Positions 1 to 7,688 of a DNA stretch of 25,750 nt are shown piece after piece. This stretch comes from an uncultured Bacteroidota bacterium (lineage in GTDB: Bacteria > Bacteroidota > Bacteroidia > Chitinophagales > Chitinophagaceae), in assembly GCA_903933995.1 (NCBI GenBank), contig CAIZMD010000716.1, forward strand, positions 1-25,750. The letters run 5' to 3'. Each line of letters begins with the position of its first letter. Position 1 is the stretch's first letter. The notes under the pieces were generated by a model. The model searched no databases. It was given only the letters and a program-made list of their open reading frames with translations, and was not told the origin of the DNA. A program made the translations under genes and the position numbers.

Positions 1-1358
1 ACTGTTTGTTACGTCTTAAAAAGAATACTTTAATAGTTACACCTGGAGACCGTGGTGATATTTTAAGTGGGGTTTTGCAGGCCAATATTTCTAAGAACTA
101 TCCAAAAATTGCAGGAATCATCTTAACAGGTGGTTTGGTTCCAGAACCAAGTATTTTAAAATTGATTGAAGGTTTGGATACCGTAGTACCAATTATTCAA
201 GTAGAAACTGGCACGTTTGAAACCGTTAATAAAGTGGCCAGTACAGAATCCAGAATTGCGCATCATAACAAGGAAAAAATTGCTTTGGCCATTAGCACTT
301 TTGACAAATATATAGACATCAAATCTATAGGTGAAAAAATCAATACTTTTCACACGCGTAATATTACGCCAAGGATGTTCCAATACCAGATTGTCAAACG
401 CGCCAAAGAACAACGCAAACATATTGTCTTACCCGAGGGTGGTGATGACAGGATTTTGTTAGCTGCTGATATGTTGGTGAAACAAGACGTGGTAGAAATT
501 ACTATTCTAGGTATCAAGGAACAAATTGCAATTGCTGCACAAAGACTCAATATTGTTTTAGATTTTGAAAGGGTACATATTATTGATCCTGCCACTTCAC
601 CTCTTTTTGAAGACTATGCCAATACCTTGTATGAATTACGTAAGGCCAAAAAGTTAACCCTTGATATGGCGCGTGACTTGATGTTAGACGTATCCTATTT
701 TGGCACCATGATGGTGTACAAAGGACACGCAGACGGAATGGTTTCTGGAGCATTGCACACCACACAACATACCATTAGACCTGCTTTGCAATTTGTCAAA
801 ACAAAACCTGGTGTGAACACGGTTTCTTCTGTCTTTTTTATGTGCTTACCCAATAGGGTTTCTATTTTTGGGGACTGCGCAGTAAACCCCAACCCAAGCT
901 CAGAACAATTGGCAGAGATTGCCATCTCTTCTGCAGAAACTAGTTTGATGTTTGGTATTGAACCCAAGATTGCATTGCTCTCCTATTCTTCTGGTACTTC
1001 TGGCGAGGGAGAAGACGTAGACAAAGTTAGAAGGGCCACAGATATTGTTAGAGAAAGAAGACCCGATTTAAAAGTAGAAGGTCCCATTCAATATGATGCT
1101 GCTGTTGACCCTTCCGTTGGCAAGAAAAAAATGCCCAATTCAGAAGTTGCAGGACAAGCATCTGTATTAATTTTTCCCGACTTAAACACAGGTAATAATA
1201 CCTATAAAGCCGTTCAAAGAGAAACAGGGGCATTGGCTATTGGCCCTATGTTACAGGGGCTTAATAAACCCGTTAATGACCTTAGCCGAGGTTGCACAGT
1301 AGATGATGTTTTCAATACCGTTGTAATTACTGCCATTCAAGCACAACAAACCAACTAA
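1..1358 (+). CDS. pta: Phosphate acetyltransferase, C-terminal part (5' end outside window)
   Basis: Converts acetyl-CoA and phosphate to acetyl phosphate and CoA in the cytoplasm, the step before acetate kinase. The reading frame is open to the left edge (first full codon at base 3), so the gene is cut off there; the TTG at base 6 is not a real start. About 450 residues are visible. The first 100 or so match the end of the middle DRTGG-type regulatory domain (TPGDRGDI near the start, IILTGG). From about residue 125 on (VKRAKEQRKHIVLPEG, then SYSSGTSGEGEDVDKVRRAT) the catalytic PTA_PTB domain is complete. Long-form Pta proteins are about 700 residues, so roughly 240 residues, including the P-loop-like N-terminal domain, should lie upstream. 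Only eight bases separate its stop from ackA, so the two form an operon. Confidence 0.96.
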   Translation, partial: CLLRLKKNTLIVTPGDRGDILSGVLQANISKNYPKIAGIILTGGLVPEPSILKLIEGLDTVVPIIQVETGTFETVNKVASTESRIAHHNKEKIALAISTFDKYIDIKSIGEKINTFHTRNITPRMFQYQIVKRAKEQRKHIVLPEGGDDRILLAADMLVKQDVVEITILGIKEQIAIAAQRLNIVLDFERVHIIDPATSPLFEDYANTLYELRKAKKLTLDMARDLMLDVSYFGTMMVYKGHADGMVSGALHTTQHTIRPALQFVKTKPGVNTVSSVFFMCLPNRVSIFGDCAVNPNPSSEQLAEIAISSAETSLMFGIEPKIALLSYSSGTSGEGEDVDKVRRATDIVRERRPDLKVEGPIQYDAAVDPSVGKKKMPNSEVAGQASVLIFPDLNTGNNTYKAVQRETGALAIGPMLQGLNKPVNDLSRGCTVDDVFNTVVITAIQAQQTN

Positions 1359-1366
1359 CCAATAGT

Positions 1367-2563
1367 ATGAACATATTCGTGATTAATTCAGGTAGTAGCT
1401 CTATCAAATACCAACTTATCAGCATGCCCGATGCATTTACTATTTGCTCCGGTTTAATTGAAAGAATTGGTTCTGATAATGCCAGTATCCAACATAAAAC
1501 TTTTCATACTGGGACTGAGCAATCACTCAAAGAAGAATTGCGGATTAAAGACCATGCCATGGGTTTGAAATTGGTGGCCAGTTATTTATCTGAAGGACCA
1601 CTAGCCGTGATCAAAGACCCAGCAGAAATACATGCTGTTGGACATAGGGTTGTTCATGGAGGAGAAAGTTTTTCCAATACCATGGAAATTACTGAAGAGA
1701 TCAAGGCAAAAATTAAACAATTATTTCCTTTAGCTCCACTACATAACCCCGCTAATTTTTTAGGCATAGAAGTAGCAGAACAAATATTTACTACTGCCAA
1801 ACAGATAGCTGTTTTTGATACTGCTTTTCACCAAACCATGCCTGCATTAGCATACAGAATGGCCATTCCCAATCGATTTTATGAAGACCATAGGATTAGG
1901 AGTTATGGCTTTCATGGAACTTCACACAAATTTGTTTCTGAAAGAGCCATTGAATATTTAGGTTTAACTAGTTCCAAAATCATTACCATTCACTTAGGAA
2001 ATGGATGTAGTATGACTGCTATTCAAGACGGCAAATGTGTAGACACCAGTATGGGATTGGGACCTATGAATGGGTTGATGATGGGAACCAGGGCTGGTGA
2101 TATTGACCAGTCCGTAATCTTTTATTTGGTAAACCAATTGGGCTATCCCATTGAACAAATTCATGATGTGCTCAATAAACAAAGTGGCATGTTGGGTCTT
2201 ACCGGCTTTAGTGATATGCGTGACGTAAAAGCAAGGTATGAACAAGCTGACAAACCAGCTATATTAGCGTATCAGATGTATGCCTATCATATCAAAAAAT
2301 ATATTGGTTCATTTGCTGCAGTATTAAATGGTTTGGATGCCATTGTTTTTACTGGAGGTGTTGGTGAAAATGATGACCTGACAAGGGCATTGGTTTGCCA
2401 AGAAATGGAATGGCTGGGATTAGTATTAGATCAAGAAAAAAACGCCAAACGTCAAAAAGGAATAGTTGCCATAAACAGTGATGTAGCTAAAGTGAAAATA
2501 CTGATTGTGCCAACCAATGAAGAATTAGAAATTGCTAAACAATGTTATGCATTGGTGTCTTAA
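1367..2563 (+). CDS. ackA: Acetate kinase
   Basis: Transfers the phosphate of acetyl phosphate to ADP, giving acetate and ATP, and works in reverse for acetate activation. The 398-residue length is normal for the family. Visible signatures are NSGSSSIKYQL at residues 7-17 (nucleotide/phosphate binding), GHRVVHGGE at 92-100 with the substrate Arg94, FDTAFHQTMP at 150-159 with the catalytic Asp151, GFHGTSHKFVS at 181-191, and TGGVGEN near residue 330. The start ATG is the first in frame after the pta stop; no Shine-Dalgarno sequence precedes it, as usual in Bacteroidota. It is co-transcribed with pta. The 3' end faces the META-domain gene with five bases between the stop codons and no visible hairpin terminator. 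Confidence 0.98.
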   Translation: MNIFVINSGSSSIKYQLISMPDAFTICSGLIERIGSDNASIQHKTFHTGTEQSLKEELRIKDHAMGLKLVASYLSEGPLAVIKDPAEIHAVGHRVVHGGESFSNTMEITEEIKAKIKQLFPLAPLHNPANFLGIEVAEQIFTTAKQIAVFDTAFHQTMPALAYRMAIPNRFYEDHRIRSYGFHGTSHKFVSERAIEYLGLTSSKIITIHLGNGCSMTAIQDGKCVDTSMGLGPMNGLMMGTRAGDIDQSVIFYLVNQLGYPIEQIHDVLNKQSGMLGLTGFSDMRDVKARYEQADKPAILAYQMYAYHIKKYIGSFAAVLNGLDAIVFTGGVGENDDLTRALVCQEMEWLGLVLDQEKNAKRQKGIVAINSDVAKVKILIVPTNEELEIAKQCYALVS

Positions 2564-2568
2564 ACACT

Positions 2569-3003
2569 TTACAAAGCCCTTCTAAATACCATTACTTGCT
2601 TACCTTCTTTGGTAAAGATTAATTCCTCATTGGCAAGTGTGTAAGAAAGGCTACCCCTTAGCAATTGAAGTAGTGGCGTTTCAAATTTAGCATTGTCACA
2701 AAACATTCTGGTAGCGGCTAAATTTTCAAAATCAACCAAATAAGGGGTGACCCTGATTTTTCCTGAAATTCTATTACAACCAGTTGTACCTGTTAGCGAA
2801 TTATCAGCAGTTTTAAATTCCAACTGTGGCAATTCTTTTCCCGATTGTTCCTTGGTTACTTTGCTGCCATTGATATACAGCAATTGCCAAAGCCCATTAA
2901 TATTTGGGATCTCAACCACTACTTCTTTTGGTGTAGGCTTTAATTTGATATTACATGAAAATAACCCAAACAGGAAACAGCAAATAATAACTACAAAACG
3001 CAT
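2569..3003 (-). CDS. META-domain (HslJ-like) lipoprotein
   Basis: Predicted lipoprotein of 144 residues. The N-terminus is a hydrophobic signal ending in LFSC (residues 14-17), a good lipobox with Cys17 as the lipidated residue. The rest matches the META/HslJ fold: INGLWQLLYING at about 35-46, GTTGCNRISG at 72-81 and AATRMFCDN at 96-104. In HslJ-type proteins the two central segments with Cys and Asn are the most conserved. Function in this phylum is not known; E. coli HslJ is tied to heat shock and novobiocin resistance, which need not apply here. Its start codon lies one base past the carA stop, so it is probably translated from the carA transcript. The envelope role has no evident link to pyrimidine or arginine synthesis. 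Confidence 0.85.
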   Translation of the reverse strand: MRFVVIICCFLFGLFSCNIKLKPTPKEVVVEIPNINGLWQLLYINGSKVTKEQSGKELPQLEFKTADNSLTGTTGCNRISGKIRVTPYLVDFENLAATRMFCDNAKFETPLLQLLRGSLSYTLANEELIFTKEGKQVMVFRRAL

Positions 3004-3004
3004 C

Positions 3005-4111
3005 TTAATTATTTTGATGGCGCATCATGTCCATGAAATTATCAAATAGGTAACGACTATCGTGTGGGCCTGGTGTACTTTCAGGATGGTATTGAACACT
3101 AAAAGCCTGACGATCTTTTAAACGGATTCCTTCAATGGATTCATCGTTCAAATTTAAATGCGTAATCTCTACATTGTTATGATTTCGTACGGCTTCTGGA
3201 TCAACTCCAAAGCCATGATTTTGTGTAGTGATTTCACACTGACCAGTAATAATATTTTTTACTGGGTGGTTTAATCCTCTATGACCATGGTGCATTTTGA
3301 AAGTAGGAATATCATTGGCTCTAGCTAATAACTGATGACCAAGGCAGATTCCAAAAACAGGTTTATTTTCTTCTAAAATTTCTTTTACAGTTGCTACTGC
3401 ATAAGGCATGGCTGCTGGATCTCCAGGGCCATTAGAAAGAAAATATCCATTGGGTTGAAATTCTTTTAACCTGCTCAAAGGTGTCTTAGCAGGATGCACC
3501 CTTACATGCGCTCCTCTTTCTACCAAACATTCAAGGATATGTTTTTTTACTCCAAAATCAAGTACGGCAACTTTGATGGAAGCATTTACATCGCCCAGTT
3601 CATATTCTTCTTTGGTACTCACTGTACTGGCCAATTCAAGGCCATCCATATTAGGAACTACCGCCAGTTGGGCTTTTAATACTTCTACGTCTAATTCAGA
3701 GGAAGAAATGATACAATTCATGGCACCCTTGGTACGAATATGTGCAACCAATACACGCGTGTCTATATCATCAATGGCAACAATATTGTTGTCTTTTAAA
3801 TAATCGTTCAAATTACCATTGGCCTGAAAACGGCTGTATAATTCTTCTAGGTTACGAGCAATTAATCCATGAATTTTCACAGAGCTACTCTCAACATCTA
3901 CATCTTTTACACCATAATTTCCAATATGCACATTGTTCATGATCAAGACCTGGCCGGTATAGCTGGGATCCGTAAATACTTCTTGGTAACCAGTCATTCC
4001 AGTATTAAAACAGATTTCGCCTGTGGCGATTCCTGTTTTACCAAAAGCCGATCCGTGAAAAACGTGTCCGTCTGCTAATACTAAAATGGCTGGTTGCTTG
4101 GTCTGAGGCAT
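3005..4111 (-). CDS. carA: Carbamoyl-phosphate synthase, small (glutaminase) subunit
   Basis: Supplies ammonia from glutamine to the large subunit CarB, which makes carbamoyl phosphate for pyrimidine and arginine synthesis. The 368 residues contain the N-terminal CPSase small-chain domain (GMTGYQEVFTDPSY at 38-51) and a class I glutamine amidotransferase domain from about residue 180. The triad is visible: Cys256 in GICLGHQLL, His342 and Glu344 in QYHPES. SNGPGDP at 226-232 and HRGLNHPV at 277-284 are also typical. carB is not next to it in this window. A position just after rplQ is, as far as I recall, common in Bacteroidota; here a strong terminator lies between them, so carA probably has its own promoter in the 80 bases upstream. 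The META lipoprotein follows directly. Confidence 0.97.
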   Translation of the reverse strand: MPQTKQPAILVLADGHVFHGSAFGKTGIATGEICFNTGMTGYQEVFTDPSYTGQVLIMNNVHIGNYGVKDVDVESSSVKIHGLIARNLEELYSRFQANGNLNDYLKDNNIVAIDDIDTRVLVAHIRTKGAMNCIISSSELDVEVLKAQLAVVPNMDGLELASTVSTKEEYELGDVNASIKVAVLDFGVKKHILECLVERGAHVRVHPAKTPLSRLKEFQPNGYFLSNGPGDPAAMPYAVATVKEILEENKPVFGICLGHQLLARANDIPTFKMHHGHRGLNHPVKNIITGQCEITTQNHGFGVDPEAVRNHNNVEITHLNLNDESIEGIRLKDRQAFSVQYHPESTPGPHDSRYLFDNFMDMMRHQNN

Positions 4112-4187
4112 GGCTGGGTTCTAATTTGTTTTGCAAAAAAAATACAATTGCCCCTAATTCAGGGATAATCTTTTACACATTGGTCAT

Positions 4188-4218
4188 AAAAAAAGGCAAG
4201 ACTAAAAAAGTCTTGCCT
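4188..4218 (-). terminator. Intrinsic terminator after rplQ
   Basis: A 10-bp perfect stem (bases 4194-4203 paired with 4209-4218, AGGCAAGACT and its complement) with a five-base loop. Read on the minus strand it is followed by a run of seven T (4188-4194, the last overlapping the stem base). It lies 24 bases past the rplQ stop and should end the ribosomal protein/RNA polymerase operon before carA. Confidence 0.9.
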
Positions 4219-4242
4219 ATATGTTTCAACAGTTTCATGAAA

Positions 4243-4776
4243 TTATTCAGCGGCTTTATCTTCAACTGCTGGAGTTTCTTCAACTGCTGGAGCTTCAGCT
4301 ACTGGAGCAGCTTCTGCAGCTTCAGCTTTCTTTTTAGCTCCACCGGCACGACGAGTTTTCTTAGCAGGTTCAGCTGCTTTTTCAACTCCTTTACCGTAAA
4401 TTTCATTGAAGTCTACTAGTTCAATCATTGCTTTTTCAGCATTGTCACCTGGACGAATGCCTAATTTCAAGATCCTAGTGTATCCACCTGGACGAGAAGC
4501 AATTTTAGGACCAATTACTGTGAACAATTCTTTCACAGCAGTTTTGTCTTGCAATTCTGCAAACACCAAACGGTGGTTGTGGCTGATTTGAGCAGCGCTT
4601 TCGTTTTTCTTTGTCTTAGTGATCAATGGTTCAACGTAGGTACGCAAAGCCTTGGCTTTTGCCAAAGTGGTAACAATACGCTTGTGTGTGATCAACTGGC
4701 TAGCCAGATTCTGTAATAATGCAACCCTATGTGCCTTTTTACGGCCGAGGTTGTTGATTTTGTCTCCGTGACGCAT
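4243..4776 (-). CDS. rplQ: 50S ribosomal protein L17 with long acidic/Ala-rich C-terminal tail
   Basis: Large-subunit ribosomal protein. Residues 1 to about 125 are a complete L17 domain, starting MRHGDKINNLGRKKAHR and including ASQLITHKRIVTTLAKAKALR. The protein is 177 residues, against about 120-130 in E. coli. The extra 50 residues begin with a basic linker (AAEPAKKTRRAGGAKKK) and end in a low-complexity Ala/Glu/Pro/Val tail with repeated (T)PAVE units. At the DNA level the tail has a 14-base direct repeat, TTCAACTGCTGGAG on the plus strand at 4261-4274 and 4279-4292, an 18-base period. The gene is the last of the operon, 82 bases after rpoA, and is followed by a terminator. The start is fixed by the invariant MRHG sequence. 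Confidence 0.97.
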   Translation of the reverse strand: MRHGDKINNLGRKKAHRVALLQNLASQLITHKRIVTTLAKAKALRTYVEPLITKTKKNESAAQISHNHRLVFAELQDKTAVKELFTVIGPKIASRPGGYTRILKLGIRPGDNAEKAMIELVDFNEIYGKGVEKAAEPAKKTRRAGGAKKKAEAAEAAPVAEAPAVEETPAVEDKAAE

Positions 4777-4791
4777 GACATTTGTTTTTAT

Positions 4792-4819
4792 ATCTTATAC
4801 CGTGTCAGGAATATAAGAT
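4792..4819 (-). other. Hairpin in the rpoA-rplQ spacer
   Basis: An 8-bp perfect stem, ATCTTATA at 4792-4799 with TATAAGAT at 4812-4819, and a 12-base loop. It is AT-rich, so it is weak, and no T-run follows on the minus strand beyond the A-rich start region of rplQ. It sits directly before the rplQ start codon and could affect its translation. Confidence 0.4.
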
Positions 4820-4858
4820 GTGATGAATGGGATGGTTTGACTAGTAACTAAGCTGGGC

Positions 4859-5860
4859 TTAGTTGTCTAGGTTATCCAATCCTAATTTGTTCAAGTCCAT
4901 ACCAAAGCTCAAACCTCTTTCAGTTAACACTTGCTCAATCTCAGAAAGAGATTTTTGACCAAAGTTTCTGAATTTCATCAGGTCTTCTTGCTCGTATTGT
5001 ACCAATTCACTCAAGCTGTTAATTTTAGCAGCTTTCAAGCAATTGAAGGCACGTACAGAAAGATCCAAGTCTTCTAATGGAGTCTTCAACACTTTGCGCA
5101 ATTGCAATACGTGTTCGTCAACTACATCTTCTTTCTTGTCTTCTTTGTTATCAAAAGTGATGTTCTCATCAGTGATGATCATCAAGTGTTGAATCAGAAT
5201 GCGAGAAGCTTGTTTAACCGCGTCTTCAGGATGAATGGTTCCATCTGTAGCAACGTCTAAAATCAGTTTCTCATAGTCAGTTCTTTGTTCCACACGATAG
5301 TTCTCAATTGCGTATTTAACGTTCTTGATAGGTGTGTGAATAGAGTCAATGGCAATGTATCCAAATGCGGAGTCCTTTACCTTGTTCTCTTCTGCTGGAA
5401 TATAACCACGACCTTTAGCAATGGTTAATTCAATTTCCAACTTGGATGTGTTATCCATGGTGCAAATCACCAGTTCAGGATTCATTACCTGGAAGCTCTG
5501 AGAACCTTCACCAATCATACCTGCATTGAATTCAGTGCGGCCTTTGATAGACAAAGTGATTTTCTCATTAGCTACTTCATGATCAACTGTTTTCTTGAAA
5601 CGTACTTGTTTCAAATTCAAGATCACTTCGGTAACGTCTTCTGTGATACCCTTGATGGTTGCAAATTCGTGGTCCACGCCTTCGATCTTGATACCAACAA
5701 TGGCAAAACCTTCCAAAGAACTCAGCAATACCCTGCGCAGGGCGTTACCGATGGTCAGGCCGAAACCTGGTTCCAATGGACGGAATTCAAACTGTCCTTC
5801 AAAATCTGTTGCTTTTTGTAAAACGATTTTGTCTGGCTTCTGAAAGCTTAATATGGCCAT
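4859..5860 (-). CDS. rpoA: DNA-directed RNA polymerase subunit alpha
   Basis: Alpha subunit that nucleates RNA polymerase assembly and contacts promoter UP elements and activators. The length of 333 residues is typical. The N-terminal domain carries EPGFGLTIGNALRRVLLSSLEGFAI at about residues 30-54, the dimer and beta-contact region. After a linker rich in Asp, Glu and Lys (about 243-252), the C-terminal domain has the helix-hairpin-helix DNA-binding segment around LSVRAFNCLKAAKINSLSEL and FRNFGQKSLSEIEQVL. It lies between rpsD and rplQ, the classical alpha-operon order, with spacers of 99 and 82 bases. The start ATG is followed by the conserved MAILSFQKPDK. No Shine-Dalgarno motif is seen; the leader is A-rich. 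Confidence 0.98.
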   Translation of the reverse strand: MAILSFQKPDKIVLQKATDFEGQFEFRPLEPGFGLTIGNALRRVLLSSLEGFAIVGIKIEGVDHEFATIKGITEDVTEVILNLKQVRFKKTVDHEVANEKITLSIKGRTEFNAGMIGEGSQSFQVMNPELVICTMDNTSKLEIELTIAKGRGYIPAEENKVKDSAFGYIAIDSIHTPIKNVKYAIENYRVEQRTDYEKLILDVATDGTIHPEDAVKQASRILIQHLMIITDENITFDNKEDKKEDVVDEHVLQLRKVLKTPLEDLDLSVRAFNCLKAAKINSLSELVQYEQEDLMKFRNFGQKSLSEIEQVLTERGLSFGMDLNKLGLDNLDN

Positions 5861-5921
5861 ATTAGAACTTGTTTTTTACTGATGAATCTTCTTCCCACAA
5901 GAGAAAGAAGGAATATGTTTG

Positions 5922-5957
5922 AAAAAAGAACCCCGGATCTTTCAATCCAGGTCTCTT
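5922..5957 (-). terminator. Terminator-like hairpin between rpsD and rpoA
   Basis: On the minus strand an imperfect 13-bp stem (5945-5957 with 5926-5938, with one mismatch and two G-U pairs) is followed by six T (5922-5927). The shape is that of an intrinsic terminator, yet it lies inside the operon. It may be a partial terminator or attenuator that tunes rpoA/rplQ relative to the ribosomal proteins; this is inference from structure alone. Confidence 0.5.
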
Positions 5958-5959
5958 TA

Positions 5960-6565
5960 TTATTTAGAGTACAATTCCACAATCAGTTGTTCCTTGATAT
6001 TCTCAGGAACGCTTTCACGATCTGGCATTGTAATGAAAGTACCTTTCTTTTCATTTTCATTCCAGTCAATCCAGCCAAATTTTGGATTCTTACCGCGGTT
6101 TTTGCTAACTACTGCAGAGTTATCCGCGCTTTTTGGTTTGTAAGCAATGATATCACCTGGTTTGCAAGTATAAGAAGGTACGTTCATCACTTCACCGTTT
6201 ACGGTAATGTGCTTGTGGTTTACCAACTGACGAGCTTCAGGACGGCTAGCAGTAAGACCCATACGGAAAACAGTGTTGTCCAAACGAGATTCCAACAATT
6301 TGATCAAGTTTTCACCGGTAACACCTTTCAAACGCTGAGCTTCTTCAAAAGTTTTACGGAACTGGCGCTCCAATACACCATAAGTGTATTTGGCTTTTTG
6401 CTTTTCACGCAATTGCAAAGCGTATTCACCCAAGGTTTTACGCTTACGGGCAGCACCGTGCTGACCGGGAGGGTTGCTGTTCTTACCCAACCACTTGGCA
6501 TTTCCCAAGATGGGTTCGCCGAAGATTCTGGAAATTTTGGTCTTAGGACCTGTGTAACGTGCCAT
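5960..6565 (-). CDS. rpsD: 30S ribosomal protein S4
   Basis: Primary 16S rRNA-binding protein of the small subunit body, also a translational autoregulator in several bacteria. The 201-residue length is normal. It starts MARYTGPKTKISRIFGEP and lacks the CxxC-type zinc cluster found at the N-terminus of some S4 proteins, so it is the cysteine-free form. The S4 RNA-binding domain is clear (RLDNTVFRMGLTASRPEARQ, then NHKHITVNGEVMNVPSY). It ends with VELYSK, the usual S4 ending. The order rpsK-rpsD-rpoA is the standard one. A long unrelated-looking open frame on the opposite strand of this gene is only a shadow. Confidence 0.98.
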   Translation of the reverse strand: MARYTGPKTKISRIFGEPILGNAKWLGKNSNPPGQHGAARKRKTLGEYALQLREKQKAKYTYGVLERQFRKTFEEAQRLKGVTGENLIKLLESRLDNTVFRMGLTASRPEARQLVNHKHITVNGEVMNVPSYTCKPGDIIAYKPKSADNSAVVSKNRGKNPKFGWIDWNENEKKGTFITMPDRESVPENIKEQLIVELYSK

Positions 6566-6646
6566 TTGTTTTTGTTTGCGATTTTTTAATGACGACCTGG
6601 TATCGTAAAAATCTAAAATAGATACCTGGCCCTGTTATGATGAATC

Positions 6647-6667
6647 ATTGGTAGTAAACCTACCAAT
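6647..6667 (-). other. Hairpin in the rpsK-rpsD spacer
   Basis: An 8-bp perfect stem, ATTGGTAG at 6647-6654 with CTACCAAT at 6660-6667, and a five-base loop. It begins four bases after the rpsK stop codon. No T-run follows it on the minus strand, so it is not an intrinsic terminator; it may be a processing, stabilising or protein-binding structure. Confidence 0.45.
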
Positions 6668-6670
6668 TCA

Positions 6671-7081
6671 TTATACCCTACGTTGTTTGGGAGGACGGCA
6701 ACCATTGTGTGGTAGCGGAGTTACGTCTTTGATAGAAGTAACTTCAATTCCTGACTGAGAAATAGAACGGATAGAGCTTTCGCGTCCAGCACCTGGGCCT
6801 TTCACAAATACGTCTACGCGTTTCAGACCAGCATCAGAAGCAACTTTTGCTGCATCGGCTGCTGCCATCTGAGCTGCATAAGGAGTGTTCTTTTTAGAAC
6901 CTCTAAAGCCCATTTTACCAGCACTGCTCCAAGAAATAACTTGACCAGATTTGTTGGTAAAACTGATGATGATGTTGTTAAATGTAGCAGAGATTCTAAC
7001 TTCTCCTGCTGCGTCAACCTTTACTACCCTTTTCTTGGCAGCGGTTTTTGCGCTGTTCTGCGCTTTTTGCGGTTTGGCCAT
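6671..7081 (-). CDS. rpsK: 30S ribosomal protein S11
   Basis: Small-subunit platform protein that, with S7, shapes the mRNA exit region. The 136 residues begin with a basic Ala/Lys-rich arm (about 1-20), then the S11 core: GEVRISATFNNIIISFTNKSGQVISWSSAG at about 26-55, FRGSKKNTPYAAQMAA, and VFVKGPGAGRESSIRS. The C-terminus DVTPLPHNGCRPPKQRRV is the conserved S11 tail. It is preceded by a 167-base spacer after rpsM, which is much longer than usual and contains two hairpins. The start is set by the ATG preceded by an A/C-rich leader; no other start fits the N-terminal arm better. Confidence 0.98.
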   Translation of the reverse strand: MAKPQKAQNSAKTAAKKRVVKVDAAGEVRISATFNNIIISFTNKSGQVISWSSAGKMGFRGSKKNTPYAAQMAAADAAKVASDAGLKRVDVFVKGPGAGRESSIRSISQSGIEVTSIKDVTPLPHNGCRPPKQRRV

Positions 7082-7130
7082 TGTTGTTTTTTGAGGTGTA
7101 TCCCTTTTGACAGGGACGCGTTTAAAATGT

Positions 7131-7152
7131 AAAATCCCGAACTGATTCGGGA
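7131..7152 (-). terminator. Terminator-like hairpin upstream of rpsK
   Basis: On the minus strand, TCCCGAA and TTCGGGA (7146-7152 with 7135-7141) form a 7-bp stem with a four-base loop, directly followed by TTTT and a further T-rich stretch. It lies in the spacer between rpsM and rpsK. The short T-run makes it a weak terminator at most; an attenuator or mRNA-stability element is equally possible. Confidence 0.45.
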
Positions 7153-7209
7153 ACCGTTACACTCTACTTTCCAATAGGAAGATCCAAGCTGCAACGGATT
7201 TTATGAATG

Positions 7210-7243
7210 CGTAAGTCTAACCTTTTGCAAGGTTAGACTTACG
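7210..7243 (-). other. 15-bp perfect hairpin just after rpsM
   Basis: CGTAAGTCTAACCTT (7210-7224) pairs without mismatch with AAGGTTAGACTTACG (7229-7243) around a four-base loop. It starts five bases past the rpsM stop codon. No T-run follows on the minus strand, so it does not look like an intrinsic terminator. A stem of this size inside a ribosomal operon could be an RNase III site, a block against 3' exonucleases, or a binding site for a regulatory ribosomal protein. Confidence 0.7.
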
Positions 7244-7248
7244 ATCAA

Positions 7249-7629
7249 TTATTTCTTAGCGGCTTTCTTCTTACCAGCAACTGTCTTACGCTTACCTTTT
7301 CTGGTACGGCTGTTAGTTTTGGTACGTTGACCACGAACAGGCAAACCTTTACGGTGACGCAAACCACGGTAGCAAGCAATATCCAACAAGCGTTTGATAC
7401 TCATTGAAACTTCACTACGCAATGCACCTTCCACTTTAAATTCAGTGTTGATGATATTACGGATAGCACCTTGTTCTTCATCGTTCCACTGGTTCACTTT
7501 CTTATTGAAGTCAATACCAGCTTTAGTAAGAATATACTGAGCAGTAGATTTTCCGATCCCGAAAATATAGGTCAGACCAATTTCTCCTCTTTTATTCTTT
7601 GGTAAGTCAATACCGGCAATACGAGCCAT
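7249..7629 (-). CDS. rpsM: 30S ribosomal protein S13
   Basis: Small-subunit head protein that contacts the P-site tRNA and the large subunit. The 126 residues begin MARIAGIDLPKNKRGEIGLTYIFGIG, the conserved S13 start with the helix-turn-helix-like segment, and include RGLRHRKGLPVRGQRTKTNSRTRKGKRKT, the highly conserved loop. The C-terminus is a short Lys/Ala-rich tail (VAGKKKAAKK). It follows rpmJ after 59 bases and is itself followed by the 15-bp hairpin. Order and neighbours are those of the alpha operon. Confidence 0.98.
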   Translation of the reverse strand: MARIAGIDLPKNKRGEIGLTYIFGIGKSTAQYILTKAGIDFNKKVNQWNDEEQGAIRNIINTEFKVEGALRSEVSMSIKRLLDIACYRGLRHRKGLPVRGQRTKTNSRTRKGKRKTVAGKKKAAKK

Positions 7630-7662
7630 ATTCTAATTTTAAGTTTTATACTGTTTTATTCA

Positions 7663-7683
7663 GGCACACCAATTGAGTGTACC
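7663..7683 (-). other. Hairpin in the rpmJ-rpsM spacer
   Basis: GGCACAC (7663-7669) and GTGTACC (7677-7683) form a 7-bp stem with one G-U-type position and a seven-base loop, five bases beyond the rpmJ stop. No T-run follows. Weak evidence on its own; listed because other spacers of this operon hold hairpins too. Confidence 0.3.
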
Positions 7684-7688
7684 AGTGA

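Noticed and set aside
4261..4292. Tandem 14-base repeat as a possible mobile or CRISPR-like element
   Set aside because: There are only two copies with an 18-base period and both encode the Ala/Glu/Pro tail of L17.
4126..4419. 97-residue plus-strand frame rich in Ser, Phe and Cys
   Set aside because: It is the reverse of the rplQ low-complexity tail and crosses the terminator.
5882..6589. 235-residue open frame on the plus strand
   Set aside because: It lies fully opposite rpsD, has no recognisable domain and has many Phe/Thr residues typical of the reverse of a Lys/Glu-rich gene.
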